Positions 7,056-13,420 of a stretch of 13,420 bases of DNA are shown in pieces. Within the stretch, counting starts at the first letter, position 1. Each line of letters starts with the position of its first letter. The stretch spans positions 1 through 13,420 of the forward strand of contig JACPTT010000021.1 in assembly GCA_016192645.1 (NCBI GenBank), in the 5' to 3' direction. Under the pieces are notes generated by a model that did no database searches, was not told where the DNA came from, and saw only the letters and a list, made by a program, of their open reading frames with translations. The DNA is from Candidatus Levyibacteriota bacterium (GTDB taxonomy: Bacteria; Patescibacteriota; Microgenomatia; Levybacterales; UBA12049). The position numbers and the translations under genes are program-made.

Positions 7056-7808
7056 ATGGTTTCATTTGCTTCCGAAAAAGTCTTTTCGCTTGGAAGTATC
7101 CCAATTACCAATACTGTTCTTAACACTTTCGTCGTAGACGTAGCGTTAATTGCAGGCGCCTTATTTCTCACAAAACGATTAAATCAAATTCCAAGTCTTA
7201 TGCAAAACGCTATCGAAGCATTAATTGAAACATTTTATAACCTTACCCAAACGGTGGCTCCTAATCGTGCTGCCAAAATTTTTCCCTACCTTGCAACATT
7301 TTTTCTTTTTATTCTCATTAGTAACTGGAGCGGTCTTATACCCGGTGTCGGCAGCATCGGGTTTTTTCATAATGGGCAACTTATTCCTATTTTGCGCAGT
7401 ACCACAAGCGACCTAAACACTACTCTTGGGCTGGCTTTGGTATCGGCAGTCGCCACTCATCTTTTAAGCCTCAGAATAATCGGTATCAAAGAGTACTTTG
7501 GTCGCTATTTTTCGCTGAATCCGGTAAATCTTTATGTTGGGCTTTTAGAAATTATTTCCGAAATTACAAAAGTTATCTCTTTGTCTTTTCGTCTTTTTGG
7601 CAACATCTTTGCCGGAGAAGTGGTTCTTATAACAATCTCCGGTATATTTGCTTTTATTTTTCCCGTTCCGTTTCTTCTTTTGGAATTCATTGTCGGTTTT
7701 GTCCAGGCACTGGTTTTTGCAATGCTTACAATGGCGTTTATGGCAATTCTATCAACGCCGCATCACCAAACCGCAAAGGAGGTGAATCACAAAGAATATG
7801 AATCTTAG
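7056..7808 (+). CDS. atpB: ATP synthase Fo subunit a
   Basis: Subunit a forms the two proton half-channels against the c-ring in the membrane. The 250-residue product has hydrophobic segments at about 22-40, 76-95, 122-140, 160-200 and 204-233. The essential arginine (E. coli aR210) is R179 in SLSFRLFGNIFAGE. Other family marks are LRSTTSDLNTT (113-123) and the last helix FVQALVFAMLTMAF (215-228) with the conserved Gln217. The ATG has AAGGA 4 nt upstream and follows the predicted operon promoter. The last 11 nt overlap atpE, and the strong atpE ribosome site is embedded in its coding region. As first gene it probably sets the dose of the whole operon. Confidence 0.96.
   Translation: MVSFASEKVFSLGSIPITNTVLNTFVVDVALIAGALFLTKRLNQIPSLMQNAIEALIETFYNLTQTVAPNRAAKIFPYLATFFLFILISNWSGLIPGVGSIGFFHNGQLIPILRSTTSDLNTTLGLALVSAVATHLLSLRIIGIKEYFGRYFSLNPVNLYVGLLEIISEITKVISLSFRLFGNIFAGEVVLITISGIFAFIFPVPFLLLEFIVGFVQALVFAMLTMAFMAILSTPHHQTAKEVNHKEYES
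7775..7785 (+). promoter_or_regulatory. Perfect 11-nt Shine-Dalgarno for atpE
   Basis: AAAGGAGGTGA is fully complementary to the canonical 3' end of 16S rRNA (UCACCUCCUUU). It lies within atpB, with 12 nt to the atpE ATG at 7798, which is longer than usual. No other start in the window has a comparable site. Confidence 0.8.
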
Positions 7809-8004
7809 CGTTTCGGGCGGATTAATTATCGCCCTTGGAGGTATTGGTCCGGCATTGGCAATTGGTTTAATCGGCGCCAAAGCAATGGAAGCCCTTGGCA
7901 GAAATCCCGAGGCATCGGGACGAATCTTGCCGGCTATGCTTTTAGCCATGGCTTTTGCCGAAGCAATCGCAATTTATTCCTTAATTTTAGCATTCACAAA
8001 GTAG
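7798..8004 (+). CDS. atpE: ATP synthase Fo subunit c (proteolipid)
   Basis: The 68-residue hairpin has two hydrophobic helices (about 8-29 and 42-66) joined by the polar loop GRNPEASG, with the conserved R35-N-P37 that contacts gamma and epsilon. The ion-binding carboxylate is E55 in MAFAEAIAIY. The residue after it is Ala56, and helix 1 has Ile22 where sodium enzymes have Gln (I. tartaricus Q32). The sodium-binding set is therefore missing and a proton-driven ring is predicted. At 68 residues it is at the short end of the family (usually 70-85). It overlaps atpB by 11 nt and has the strongest ribosome site in the window, fitting the need for about 8-15 copies per complex. Confidence 0.96.
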   Translation: MNLSVSGGLIIALGGIGPALAIGLIGAKAMEALGRNPEASGRILPAMLLAMAFAEAIAIYSLILAFTK

Positions 8005-8010
8005 CGCAAT

Positions 8011-8517
8011 ATGGAGCTTATTAAAAATTTTGGGCTGGACCCGTTTTTATTGGGCGCTCAGGTAGTTAATTTTCTGATTATCCTTTATCTCTTAAAGCGG
8101 TTTCTTTATAAGCCGATTTTGGATCTTTTGAAAAACCGAGAAACCGTAATAAAAGATGGACTGCAAAAAGCACAGGAAGCAGTACTTCTTTTGGAAAAAA
8201 CCAAAGAAGAAGAAAAAAGAATAATCAAAAATGCCCAAGCAGAAGCAAAAAAGCTTCTCGAAAACGCTAAAATTCACTCACTATCGCTGACTGCAAAGCT
8301 TGAAGAATCTTCAAAAAAGCAAGCCGAAAGAATACTTTTGCAGGCAAAAGCGCAAATAGAACAAGAAACAAGAAGCGCAGAAGAACGGCTAATGTCAAAT
8401 GTCAGCCGTGTCGCAATGCAATTCTTACAAAAATCAGTTTCCCAGCTGTTCGATAAGAAAGATCAGGAGGAAGTCATGAAAAAAGCCATTGAACAATTAA
8501 AAAAAACACCCAACTAA
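8011..8517 (+). CDS. atpF: ATP synthase Fo subunit b
   Basis: The 168-residue protein has one N-terminal membrane helix (about 12-30, PFLLGAQVVNFLIILYLL) followed by RFLYKPILDLL. A long charged helix rich in Ala, Glu and Lys (about 42-130) should form the right-handed coiled-coil stator stalk. The C-terminus (RVAMQFLQKSVSQLFDKKDQ) should bind delta at the top of F1. A single b gene is present, so a homodimer is expected. It starts 6 nt after atpE with no visible ribosome site, so coupled translation is likely. The downstream gene begins 1 nt after its stop. Confidence 0.95.
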   Translation: MELIKNFGLDPFLLGAQVVNFLIILYLLKRFLYKPILDLLKNRETVIKDGLQKAQEAVLLLEKTKEEEKRIIKNAQAEAKKLLENAKIHSLSLTAKLEESSKKQAERILLQAKAQIEQETRSAEERLMSNVSRVAMQFLQKSVSQLFDKKDQEEVMKKAIEQLKKTPN

Positions 8518-8518
8518 T

Positions 8519-8875
8519 ATGACAAAAAAACAATTAAAAAATCTTGCATTGCAAAGCTATACGAAAGACTTGCTCGACCAAAAAAAAGTTGAATCAGTTG
8601 CACGCCTTTTGACGAGATTTCAACTAAAGCAGTACATACGAGAACTAAGGAATTCCGAAAGTCAAAAAACGATTAATATCGTTCTTCCTCACTTGCCAGC
8701 AAAAACGGATCAGCAAATGCTAAGCCGCCTTTTCGCAGGCAAAAGAATTATCTACCACGTTGATAAAACCTTGCTTTTGGGAATAAAAATCATCGATAAC
8801 GACCAAGTCTATGATTTAAACTTAAAAGATACACTGGATAATCTTTTTACTTTTGTCTCGTCTGGATATGATTGA
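8519..8875 (+). CDS. atpH: Putative reduced ATP synthase F1 subunit delta
   Basis: Position between atpF and atpA is the standard place for delta (OSCP), the stator cap linking b to the alpha/beta hexamer. The C-terminal segment LLLGIKIIDNDQVYDLNLKDTLDNL (86-110 of 118) fits the delta C-terminal pattern, a short strand with Gly-Ile-x-Ile, a turn, and a helix ending in -LxxL. Full-length delta is about 175-185 residues. Here only about 75 residues precede the strand region, so the N-terminal six-helix domain that contacts the alpha N-termini must be shortened or highly diverged. No upstream extension is possible without running into atpF, whose stop is 1 nt before the ATG. The last 8 nt overlap atpA. 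Assignment rests on synteny plus the C-terminal motif. Confidence 0.75.
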   Translation: MTKKQLKNLALQSYTKDLLDQKKVESVARLLTRFQLKQYIRELRNSESQKTINIVLPHLPAKTDQQMLSRLFAGKRIIYHVDKTLLLGIKIIDNDQVYDLNLKDTLDNLFTFVSSGYD

Positions 8876-10376
8876 CAGTCAAAAAATCATCGAACAGCTT
8901 GAAAATCGCCTCATGAGTTTTGGAGTGGATAAAAAAACGCAAAATATGGGTGTGGTGGAAAAAATCACCGACGGAGTAGTCATTGCCTCCGGACTATCAA
9001 AATGTTTTATGGGAGAAATTGTTGCTTTTGGGAACGGTAATTATGGCACAGTATTAAACCTTGACGAAGATACGGTCTCAATAATCCTTCTTGGAAAGGA
9101 AGGGAAATTAAAAGAAGGCGATGGGATTAAGCGAACCGGTAAATTATTGAGTATTGATGTTGCGGATACTATTTTGGGCCGGGTTATTGATCCGCTGGGC
9201 TCACCCCTTGACGCAAGACCAAAAATTAAAGGAGCCCGCGCTATGCCGCTTGAACGAATAGCTGCGGGGGTTGTAGAGAGAGAACCGGTTAATACCCCCT
9301 TAAAAACCGGACTAAAAGCTATCGACGCCATCATTCCAATCGGCAGAGGACAACGAGAGCTAATTATTGGCGATAGGGGTTTGGGCAAAACGGCAATTGC
9401 CATAGACACGATCATTAACCAGCGCGTAAGTAATGATGTTATCTGTGTATATGTTGCGATCGGGCAAAAACAAAGCACAATTGCCCAAATTATCGATCGA
9501 CTAAAAGAGGAACAAGCTCTCCCCTATACGGTTGTCGTTGTTGCTTCCTCGTCGGATCCGGCATCGCTTCAATACCTTGCCCCTTATGCGGGGTGCGCAA
9601 TCGCCGAATACTTTATGGAAAAAGGTAAAGATGCATTAGTGATCTATGACGATCTAACAAAACACGCCTGGGCATATCGTCAGCTTTCCCTCGTGCTTCG
9701 CCGCCCGGCCGGTCGAGAAGCATACCCTGGAGACATTTTTTATCTGCACAGCCGGCTTTTGGAAAGAGCCGTAAAACTTAACAAAAAGCACAAAGGCGGA
9801 TCAATCACGGCGCTGCCGATTATCGAAACCCAAGCAAACGATATCTCAGCCTACATTCCCACAAATGTCATTTCAATAACCGATGGGCAGATATATCTTG
9901 AACCCGATCTTTTCTATAGCGGTATACGACCCGCAGTTAATGTGGGGCGATCGGTTTCAAGAGTTGGAGGAGCTGCCCAAACCAGTGCTATCAAATCTGT
10001 TTCGGGAAAACTAAGGCTGGAACTGGCCCAATATCGGGAACTTGCTGTTTTTGCGCAGTTTGGCAGCGAGCTCGATGCTACTACCATGGCGCTTTTAGAA
10101 AGAGGGAAAAGAACTACTGAAATTCTAAAGCAACTACAATATCAGCCGCTCAAAGAATCTTTACAAATCTTAAGCATCTGGTCGGTTACAAACGGATTTT
10201 TAGACGATATTCCGGTTGAGTCTACTCAAAGATTTGAGAAGGAATATCATGAGTTTGTCAGCTCAAGAAATCCAAAGCTGCTTGAAACGCTTGAAACCGG
10301 CGAAAAACCCAGCGAGCCAACCGTAACGCAAATGGAAAAAATAACCCGCGAATTTAAAAAAATTTTTAGTTTCTGA
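8868..10376 (+). CDS. atpA: ATP synthase F1 subunit alpha
   Basis: Alpha forms the non-catalytic nucleotide sites of the F1 hexamer and donates the arginine finger. The ATG at 8868 gives 502 residues and overlaps the atpH stop by 8 nt; a TTG at 8853 would add five residues and is less likely. The order is an N-terminal beta-barrel (about 20-90), the nucleotide-binding domain with P-loop GDRGLGKT (168-175, Lys174), Walker B region DALVIYDD, and SVSRVGGAAQ with arginine finger R365, then a C-terminal helical domain. Most alpha subunits read GDRQTGKT; here Gln-Thr is replaced by Gly-Leu, while the GKT core is kept. atpG follows after 5 nt. Confidence 0.97.
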   Translation: MIDSQKIIEQLENRLMSFGVDKKTQNMGVVEKITDGVVIASGLSKCFMGEIVAFGNGNYGTVLNLDEDTVSIILLGKEGKLKEGDGIKRTGKLLSIDVADTILGRVIDPLGSPLDARPKIKGARAMPLERIAAGVVEREPVNTPLKTGLKAIDAIIPIGRGQRELIIGDRGLGKTAIAIDTIINQRVSNDVICVYVAIGQKQSTIAQIIDRLKEEQALPYTVVVVASSSDPASLQYLAPYAGCAIAEYFMEKGKDALVIYDDLTKHAWAYRQLSLVLRRPAGREAYPGDIFYLHSRLLERAVKLNKKHKGGSITALPIIETQANDISAYIPTNVISITDGQIYLEPDLFYSGIRPAVNVGRSVSRVGGAAQTSAIKSVSGKLRLELAQYRELAVFAQFGSELDATTMALLERGKRTTEILKQLQYQPLKESLQILSIWSVTNGFLDDIPVESTQRFEKEYHEFVSSRNPKLLETLETGEKPSEPTVTQMEKITREFKKIFSF

Positions 10377-10381
10377 AATTT

Positions 10382-11236
10382 ATGGCTAATACTTTAAGAT
10401 TAAAAAGAAGAATAAAAACCGCGCAAAATGTTTCTAAAACTACCCGTGCTATGCAAATGATCGCCGCCTCAAAACTAAAAAGAGCGCAAGCTGCTGCACT
10501 TTCGTCTCGGCCTTATGTTGAAAAATTAACTCTTCTTTCCAATAATCTAACCGCTAAAATCGATAAAGACTCTCTCCATCCCTATATGAAGCCTGGGAAA
10601 TCCGATAAGGAACTCTTAATCATTATTTCTCCGGATAAAGGACTTTGTGGAGGACTCGTCACAAATCTCATCAAAGAGTACTTAACCCTTAAAACTAAAG
10701 ATTTGATACTATTAACAATTGGTAAAAAAGCCCAAAGCTATGTATTGCATACTCGCCAAGAAATTATCGCCTCATTTCCCTTTGGCACTACCCTTCCTTC
10801 TTTTGACGTTGTATACCCGATTATAAAAATCATCAACGACCATTTTTTAGAAGCCGGGGTCGGTTCGGTTAAAATTCTTACCTCTCACTTCACCAGCATC
10901 TTTAGCCAAAAGCCAGTTATAACGACGCTTCTTCCAATCACCCTTCCGCCTGAGACAGAAAAGTCATCCAACGTCTTACTTTTCGAACCAAACATCGCAG
11001 AGATTCTTCCCGACCTTCTCAAACACTACCTTGAAATGACTTTATATCAGTATCTTTTGGAAGGTTATCTTTCCGAACAAGCCGCCCGGATGTTTGCCAT
11101 GCAAAACGCAACCGATAATGCAAAAGATATGATCGAGGAACTGACTCTTGAGTATAATAAAGCCAGACAAGAAAAAATTACCAGCGAAATTTTAGATATT
11201 AGCAGTGTTTCTTTTTTTGCCTATGCCCAAGAGTAA
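10382..11236 (+). CDS. atpG: ATP synthase F1 subunit gamma
   Basis: Gamma is the central rotor shaft. The 284-residue product has the conserved N-terminal helix LRLKRRIKTAQNVSKTTRAM (5-24) followed by QMIAASKLKRAQ, and the C-terminal helix SEQAARMFAMQNATDNAKDM with EYNKARQEKITSEI. These two form the antiparallel coiled coil inside the hexamer. The middle Rossmann-like domain includes LLIIISPDKGLCGGL (about 78-92). It starts 5 nt after atpA with no clear ribosome site. A GTG and an ATG in the atpD frame fall inside its last codons, but the preferred atpD start lies after its stop. Confidence 0.96.
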   Translation: MANTLRLKRRIKTAQNVSKTTRAMQMIAASKLKRAQAAALSSRPYVEKLTLLSNNLTAKIDKDSLHPYMKPGKSDKELLIIISPDKGLCGGLVTNLIKEYLTLKTKDLILLTIGKKAQSYVLHTRQEIIASFPFGTTLPSFDVVYPIIKIINDHFLEAGVGSVKILTSHFTSIFSQKPVITTLLPITLPPETEKSSNVLLFEPNIAEILPDLLKHYLEMTLYQYLLEGYLSEQAARMFAMQNATDNAKDMIEELTLEYNKARQEKITSEILDISSVSFFAYAQE

Positions 11237-11258
11237 ACAAAGTTTGTCTGCGAATAAA

Positions 11259-12659
11259 ATGTTAAACAATAAAGAAGGAATTATTATTCGGGTGGCGGGC
11301 CCTGTTGTTGATGTTCGGTTTGCCAAAGATACGCCAATTATTCATGAAGCGTTGACTGTTTTACTGCCAAACAAGGCAGTATTAACTCTTGAAGTAGCCT
11401 TCTCAACCGGCGACAAGGAGGTTAGAACTTTGGCTCTTGGACCAACAGACGGGCTATCAAGAGGGATGGCGGTGAAACGAACAAGTTCTCCAATCAAAGT
11501 GCCAGTTGGCACAAAAACCCTAGGCCGCATCTTTAATGTCCTAGGTAAACCCATTGATAATATCCCATTCAACTTTTCCGACAAAAAACTTGAACTTGAC
11601 TCAATACATAAAAATCCTCCTTCTTTGGCTGAGCAGGAAACAAAACCTCAAATTCTAGAAACCGGCATTAAAGTCATTGATCTTATTGCTCCGTTTACAA
11701 GAGGCGGAAAAACCGCCATTTTTGGCGGTGCAGGCGTAGGTAAAACTGTTATTGTAAAAGAGCTTATCCGAAACATTGCCATGGAGCACAAAGGTCATTC
11801 CGTCTTTGCCGGGGTTGGCGAGCGAACAAGGGAAGGAAACGATCTTTGGCTTGAAATGAAAGAAGCAAAGGTTTTGGATAAAACCGTAATGGTTTTTGGA
11901 CAAATGAACGAACCTCCTGCCAATAGACTGCGAGTAGCATTAACCGCCCTAACCATGGCTGAGTACTTTAGGGATCAAAAGGAGGATGTTTTGTTATTTA
12001 TTGATAATGTATTCCGCTTTGCCCAAGCCGGAAGCGAGGTCTCGGCACTTTTAGGCAGAATGCCTTCAGCCGTTGGTTATCAACCAACACTTGCCAATGA
12101 AATCGGCGAACTGCAGGAACGGATAACTTCAACCAAACAGGGCTCTATAACCTCGGTGCAAGCGGTTTATGTGCCGGCTGACGACTATACCGATCCTGCT
12201 CCTGCCACAATCTTCTCTCATCTTGATGCAACCGTAACCCTTGAACGCTCAATTGCCGAGCAGGGAATCTACCCGGCCGTTGATCCCCTCACCTCAACCT
12301 CGCGTATCCTTGATCCTCATATAGTAGGACAAGAGCATTACGAGGTGACCCGCGCTGTACAAAAAGTTCTACAGCGATACAAAGATTTACAGGATATTAT
12401 CGCTATTTTAGGCATTGATGAACTGTCCGATGAAGACAAGCTAATCGTTGCAAGAGCCCGAAAAATTCAGCGATTTTTAAGCCAGCCAATGTTTGTCGCC
12501 GAAACTTTTACCGGACAAAGCGGTAAATATGTCAAAGTCAAAGACTCGGTAAAAGGATTTAAGGAAATACTCGAGGGAAAACACGACGGGCTCCCCGAAC
12601 AAGCATTCTATATGGTGGGGACTATTGAGGAAGCGCAAGAAAAAGGCAAAAAGAAATGA
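11259..12659 (+). CDS. atpD: ATP synthase F1 subunit beta (catalytic)
   Basis: Beta carries the catalytic sites. From ATG 11259 it is 466 residues, beginning MLNNKEGIIIRVAGPVVDVRF, the usual length before the first barrel strand. ATG 11223 would add 12 residues and overlap atpG by 14 nt; GTG 11205 would add 18. I cannot exclude 11223. The P-loop GGAGVGKT spans 156-163 (Lys162) and the catalytic Glu188 lies in GVGERTREGNDL, both shifted by exactly seven from E. coli (K155, E181). DELSDED (387-393) is the lever that contacts gamma. The C-terminal helical domain ends normally. No ribosome site is seen at any candidate start. The last 4 nt overlap atpC (ATGA). Confidence 0.96.
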   Translation: MLNNKEGIIIRVAGPVVDVRFAKDTPIIHEALTVLLPNKAVLTLEVAFSTGDKEVRTLALGPTDGLSRGMAVKRTSSPIKVPVGTKTLGRIFNVLGKPIDNIPFNFSDKKLELDSIHKNPPSLAEQETKPQILETGIKVIDLIAPFTRGGKTAIFGGAGVGKTVIVKELIRNIAMEHKGHSVFAGVGERTREGNDLWLEMKEAKVLDKTVMVFGQMNEPPANRLRVALTALTMAEYFRDQKEDVLLFIDNVFRFAQAGSEVSALLGRMPSAVGYQPTLANEIGELQERITSTKQGSITSVQAVYVPADDYTDPAPATIFSHLDATVTLERSIAEQGIYPAVDPLTSTSRILDPHIVGQEHYEVTRAVQKVLQRYKDLQDIIAILGIDELSDEDKLIVARARKIQRFLSQPMFVAETFTGQSGKYVKVKDSVKGFKEILEGKHDGLPEQAFYMVGTIEEAQEKGKKK

Positions 12660-13075
12660 TTCTTGAAATTGTAACGCCGGAAAAAATTGTTTTAAGCGAA
12701 GAGATAGACCAACTTACTGCTCCAACCACAACTGGCGAAATCACAGTTTTACCAAAGCACGTTGGGCTTCTTGCCAAAATTATATCAGGAGAATTAACTA
12801 TAAAAAAGGGCGCAAAGACCGAATTTTTTGCCATTACCGGCGGGTTTTTGGAGGTAGAAAAAGATAAAATCACCATCCTTGCCGACTATGCGGTGCGAAG
12901 TGAGGAAATTGAAGTTGCAAAAGCTATCGAAGCGCAAAAGCAGGCAGAAAAACTTATGAAAGACGCAAAAGAAAAAGCAAGCGAAAAAGACTTTGCGCTG
13001 GCTGAAAGCGAGCTTCGTCGAGCGATTCTTGAGCTCAAAGTTGCCCACCGGCGAAAGCCAAAAACACACGTATGA
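12656..13075 (+). CDS. atpC: ATP synthase F1 subunit epsilon
   Basis: The 139-residue protein has the N-terminal beta-sandwich (about 1-85; LEIVTPEKIV, GEITVLPKHVGLLAKI, FFAITGGFLEVEKDKITILAD) and a charged C-terminal helical hairpin (about 87-133). It sits at the foot of gamma on the c-ring, and the hairpin can move to inhibit ATP hydrolysis in many bacteria. The length is normal, so this regulatory arm is kept even though delta is reduced. The ATG overlaps atpD by 4 nt, with an AAAAGG site 9 nt upstream. The stop overlaps the next start, also as ATGA. Confidence 0.95.
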   Translation: MILEIVTPEKIVLSEEIDQLTAPTTTGEITVLPKHVGLLAKIISGELTIKKGAKTEFFAITGGFLEVEKDKITILADYAVRSEEIEVAKAIEAQKQAEKLMKDAKEKASEKDFALAESELRRAILELKVAHRRKPKTHV

Positions 13076-13420
13076 GCTTAACCTTTTACGATAATGCACG
13101 TTCTTACGAAAAAAACTTTGAGAAAGGACCACCGCTTGCTTCTCAAAATATAACCCCGCCAAAACGAACTATCAAAAAAACGTCTAAATTCTTAGGTTTT
13201 GATATAAATCTTCCTTTTGGAATCCCTGCCGGACCGCTTTTGAACGCGAAATTTGTAAAATCTGCCTTTGAATGGGGATTTGATGTTATCCACTACAAAA
13301 CCCAGCGAAGCGGTGTTTTTTCCTGTAACCCTTTCCCCAATGTGCTCTTTGTTGAGGTAAACGGAAATCTAACGCTTGAAAAAGCGAATAAACCATTGCT
13401 TGGACAACTTAAGACAAAAA
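13072..13420 (+). CDS. Dihydroorotate dehydrogenase-like flavoprotein, 3'-partial
   Basis: The first 116 residues are present and the frame runs off the window. The segment FGIPAGPLLNAKFVKSAFEWGF (49-70) followed by DVIHYKTQRS (71-80) and NPFPN (86-90) matches the first strands of the FMN-binding TIM barrel of the dihydroorotate/dihydropyrimidine dehydrogenase superfamily. There, GxxAGxxxN and the following Lys contact FMN. Such enzymes oxidise dihydroorotate to orotate in pyrimidine synthesis, but the catalytic base and substrate residues lie beyond the window. I therefore do not assign a substrate or call it pyrD. The start overlaps atpC by 4 nt with no ribosome site, so it is probably co-transcribed and translationally coupled to the ATP synthase operon. 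Confidence 0.7.
   Translation, partial: MSLTFYDNARSYEKNFEKGPPLASQNITPPKRTIKKTSKFLGFDINLPFGIPAGPLLNAKFVKSAFEWGFDVIHYKTQRSGVFSCNPFPNVLFVEVNGNLTLEKANKPLLGQLKTK

Noticed and set aside
7798..8004. Sodium-type c-ring
   Set aside because: There is no Gln at the helix 1 site and no Ser/Thr after the ion-binding Glu55.
8465..8478. Strong AGGAGG followed by an ATG at 8476, as a possible internal start
   Set aside because: The ATG is in frame with atpF and would give only a 13-residue peptide (MKKAIEQLKKTPN). It is probably chance within Gln-Glu-Glu codons, or at most helps local ribosome loading before atpH.
8853..8867. Upstream TTG start for atpA (and TTG 2381 for gatB, GTG 11205 for atpD)
   Set aside because: Each has an in-frame ATG a few codons downstream that gives a family-like N-terminus, and none of the alternatives has a ribosome site.
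9041..9478. A 145-codon open frame on the - strand inside atpA
   Set aside because: It lies wholly opposite a strongly conserved part of alpha, including the P-loop, and its product resembles no family I recognise. It is a shadow of the real frame.
12794..13162. A 122-codon open frame on the - strand across atpC and the next gene
   Set aside because: It covers two well-supported genes on the other strand, and its Phe/Cys/Ser-rich composition is what the complement of Lys/Glu-rich coding sequence gives.

Overview
The window looks like a stretch of a small, compact bacterial genome of the Candidate Phyla Radiation (Patescibacteria), most likely Microgenomates-like. The case rests on very tight gene packing, few Shine-Dalgarno sites, reduced subunits (a 118-residue delta, a 68-residue c, a DnaE without a C-terminal extension), and abundant AT-rich short tandem repeats around and inside genes. 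All genes lie on the + strand. TGA is a normal stop (dnaE, atpH, atpA, atpD, atpC), which argues against the Gracilibacteria/SR1 code. The placement is inference; there is no rRNA or tRNA here to test it.

Region 1 (1-3778) is the amidotransferase block. It holds the 3' end of a GatD-type glutamine amidotransferase (MurT partner, lipid II amidation), then gatC-gatA-gatB for tRNA-dependent amidation to Gln-tRNA and/or Asn-tRNA. The block is studded with tandem arrays of 7-bp or 8-bp units, usually four copies. They lie both in spacers and in frame inside gatD, gatA and gatB.

Region 2 (3785-7021) is dnaE, the replicative polymerase alpha subunit. Its PHP metal site looks complete, so it may proofread by itself.

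Region 3 (7056-13075) is a complete F1Fo ATP synthase operon in the order a-c-b-delta-alpha-gamma-beta-epsilon (atpB-E-F-H-A-G-D-C), with overlaps or gaps of a few bases. The c subunit has a proton-type site. A dihydroorotate-dehydrogenase-like flavoprotein gene (13072 to the window end) overlaps atpC by 4 nt and so appears to belong to the same transcript.

Three candidate sigma70-type promoters precede gatC, dnaE and atpB. Each would start transcription within about 0-3 nt of the start codon, suggesting leaderless mRNAs. By contrast, atpE carries a perfect 11-nt Shine-Dalgarno, fitting the need for many c subunits per enzyme. No gene-free stretch exceeds about 90 bp. I saw no RNA genes, CRISPR, insertion sequence or convincing GC-rich terminator. 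The most unusual feature is the 7/8-bp array family that has entered coding sequence.
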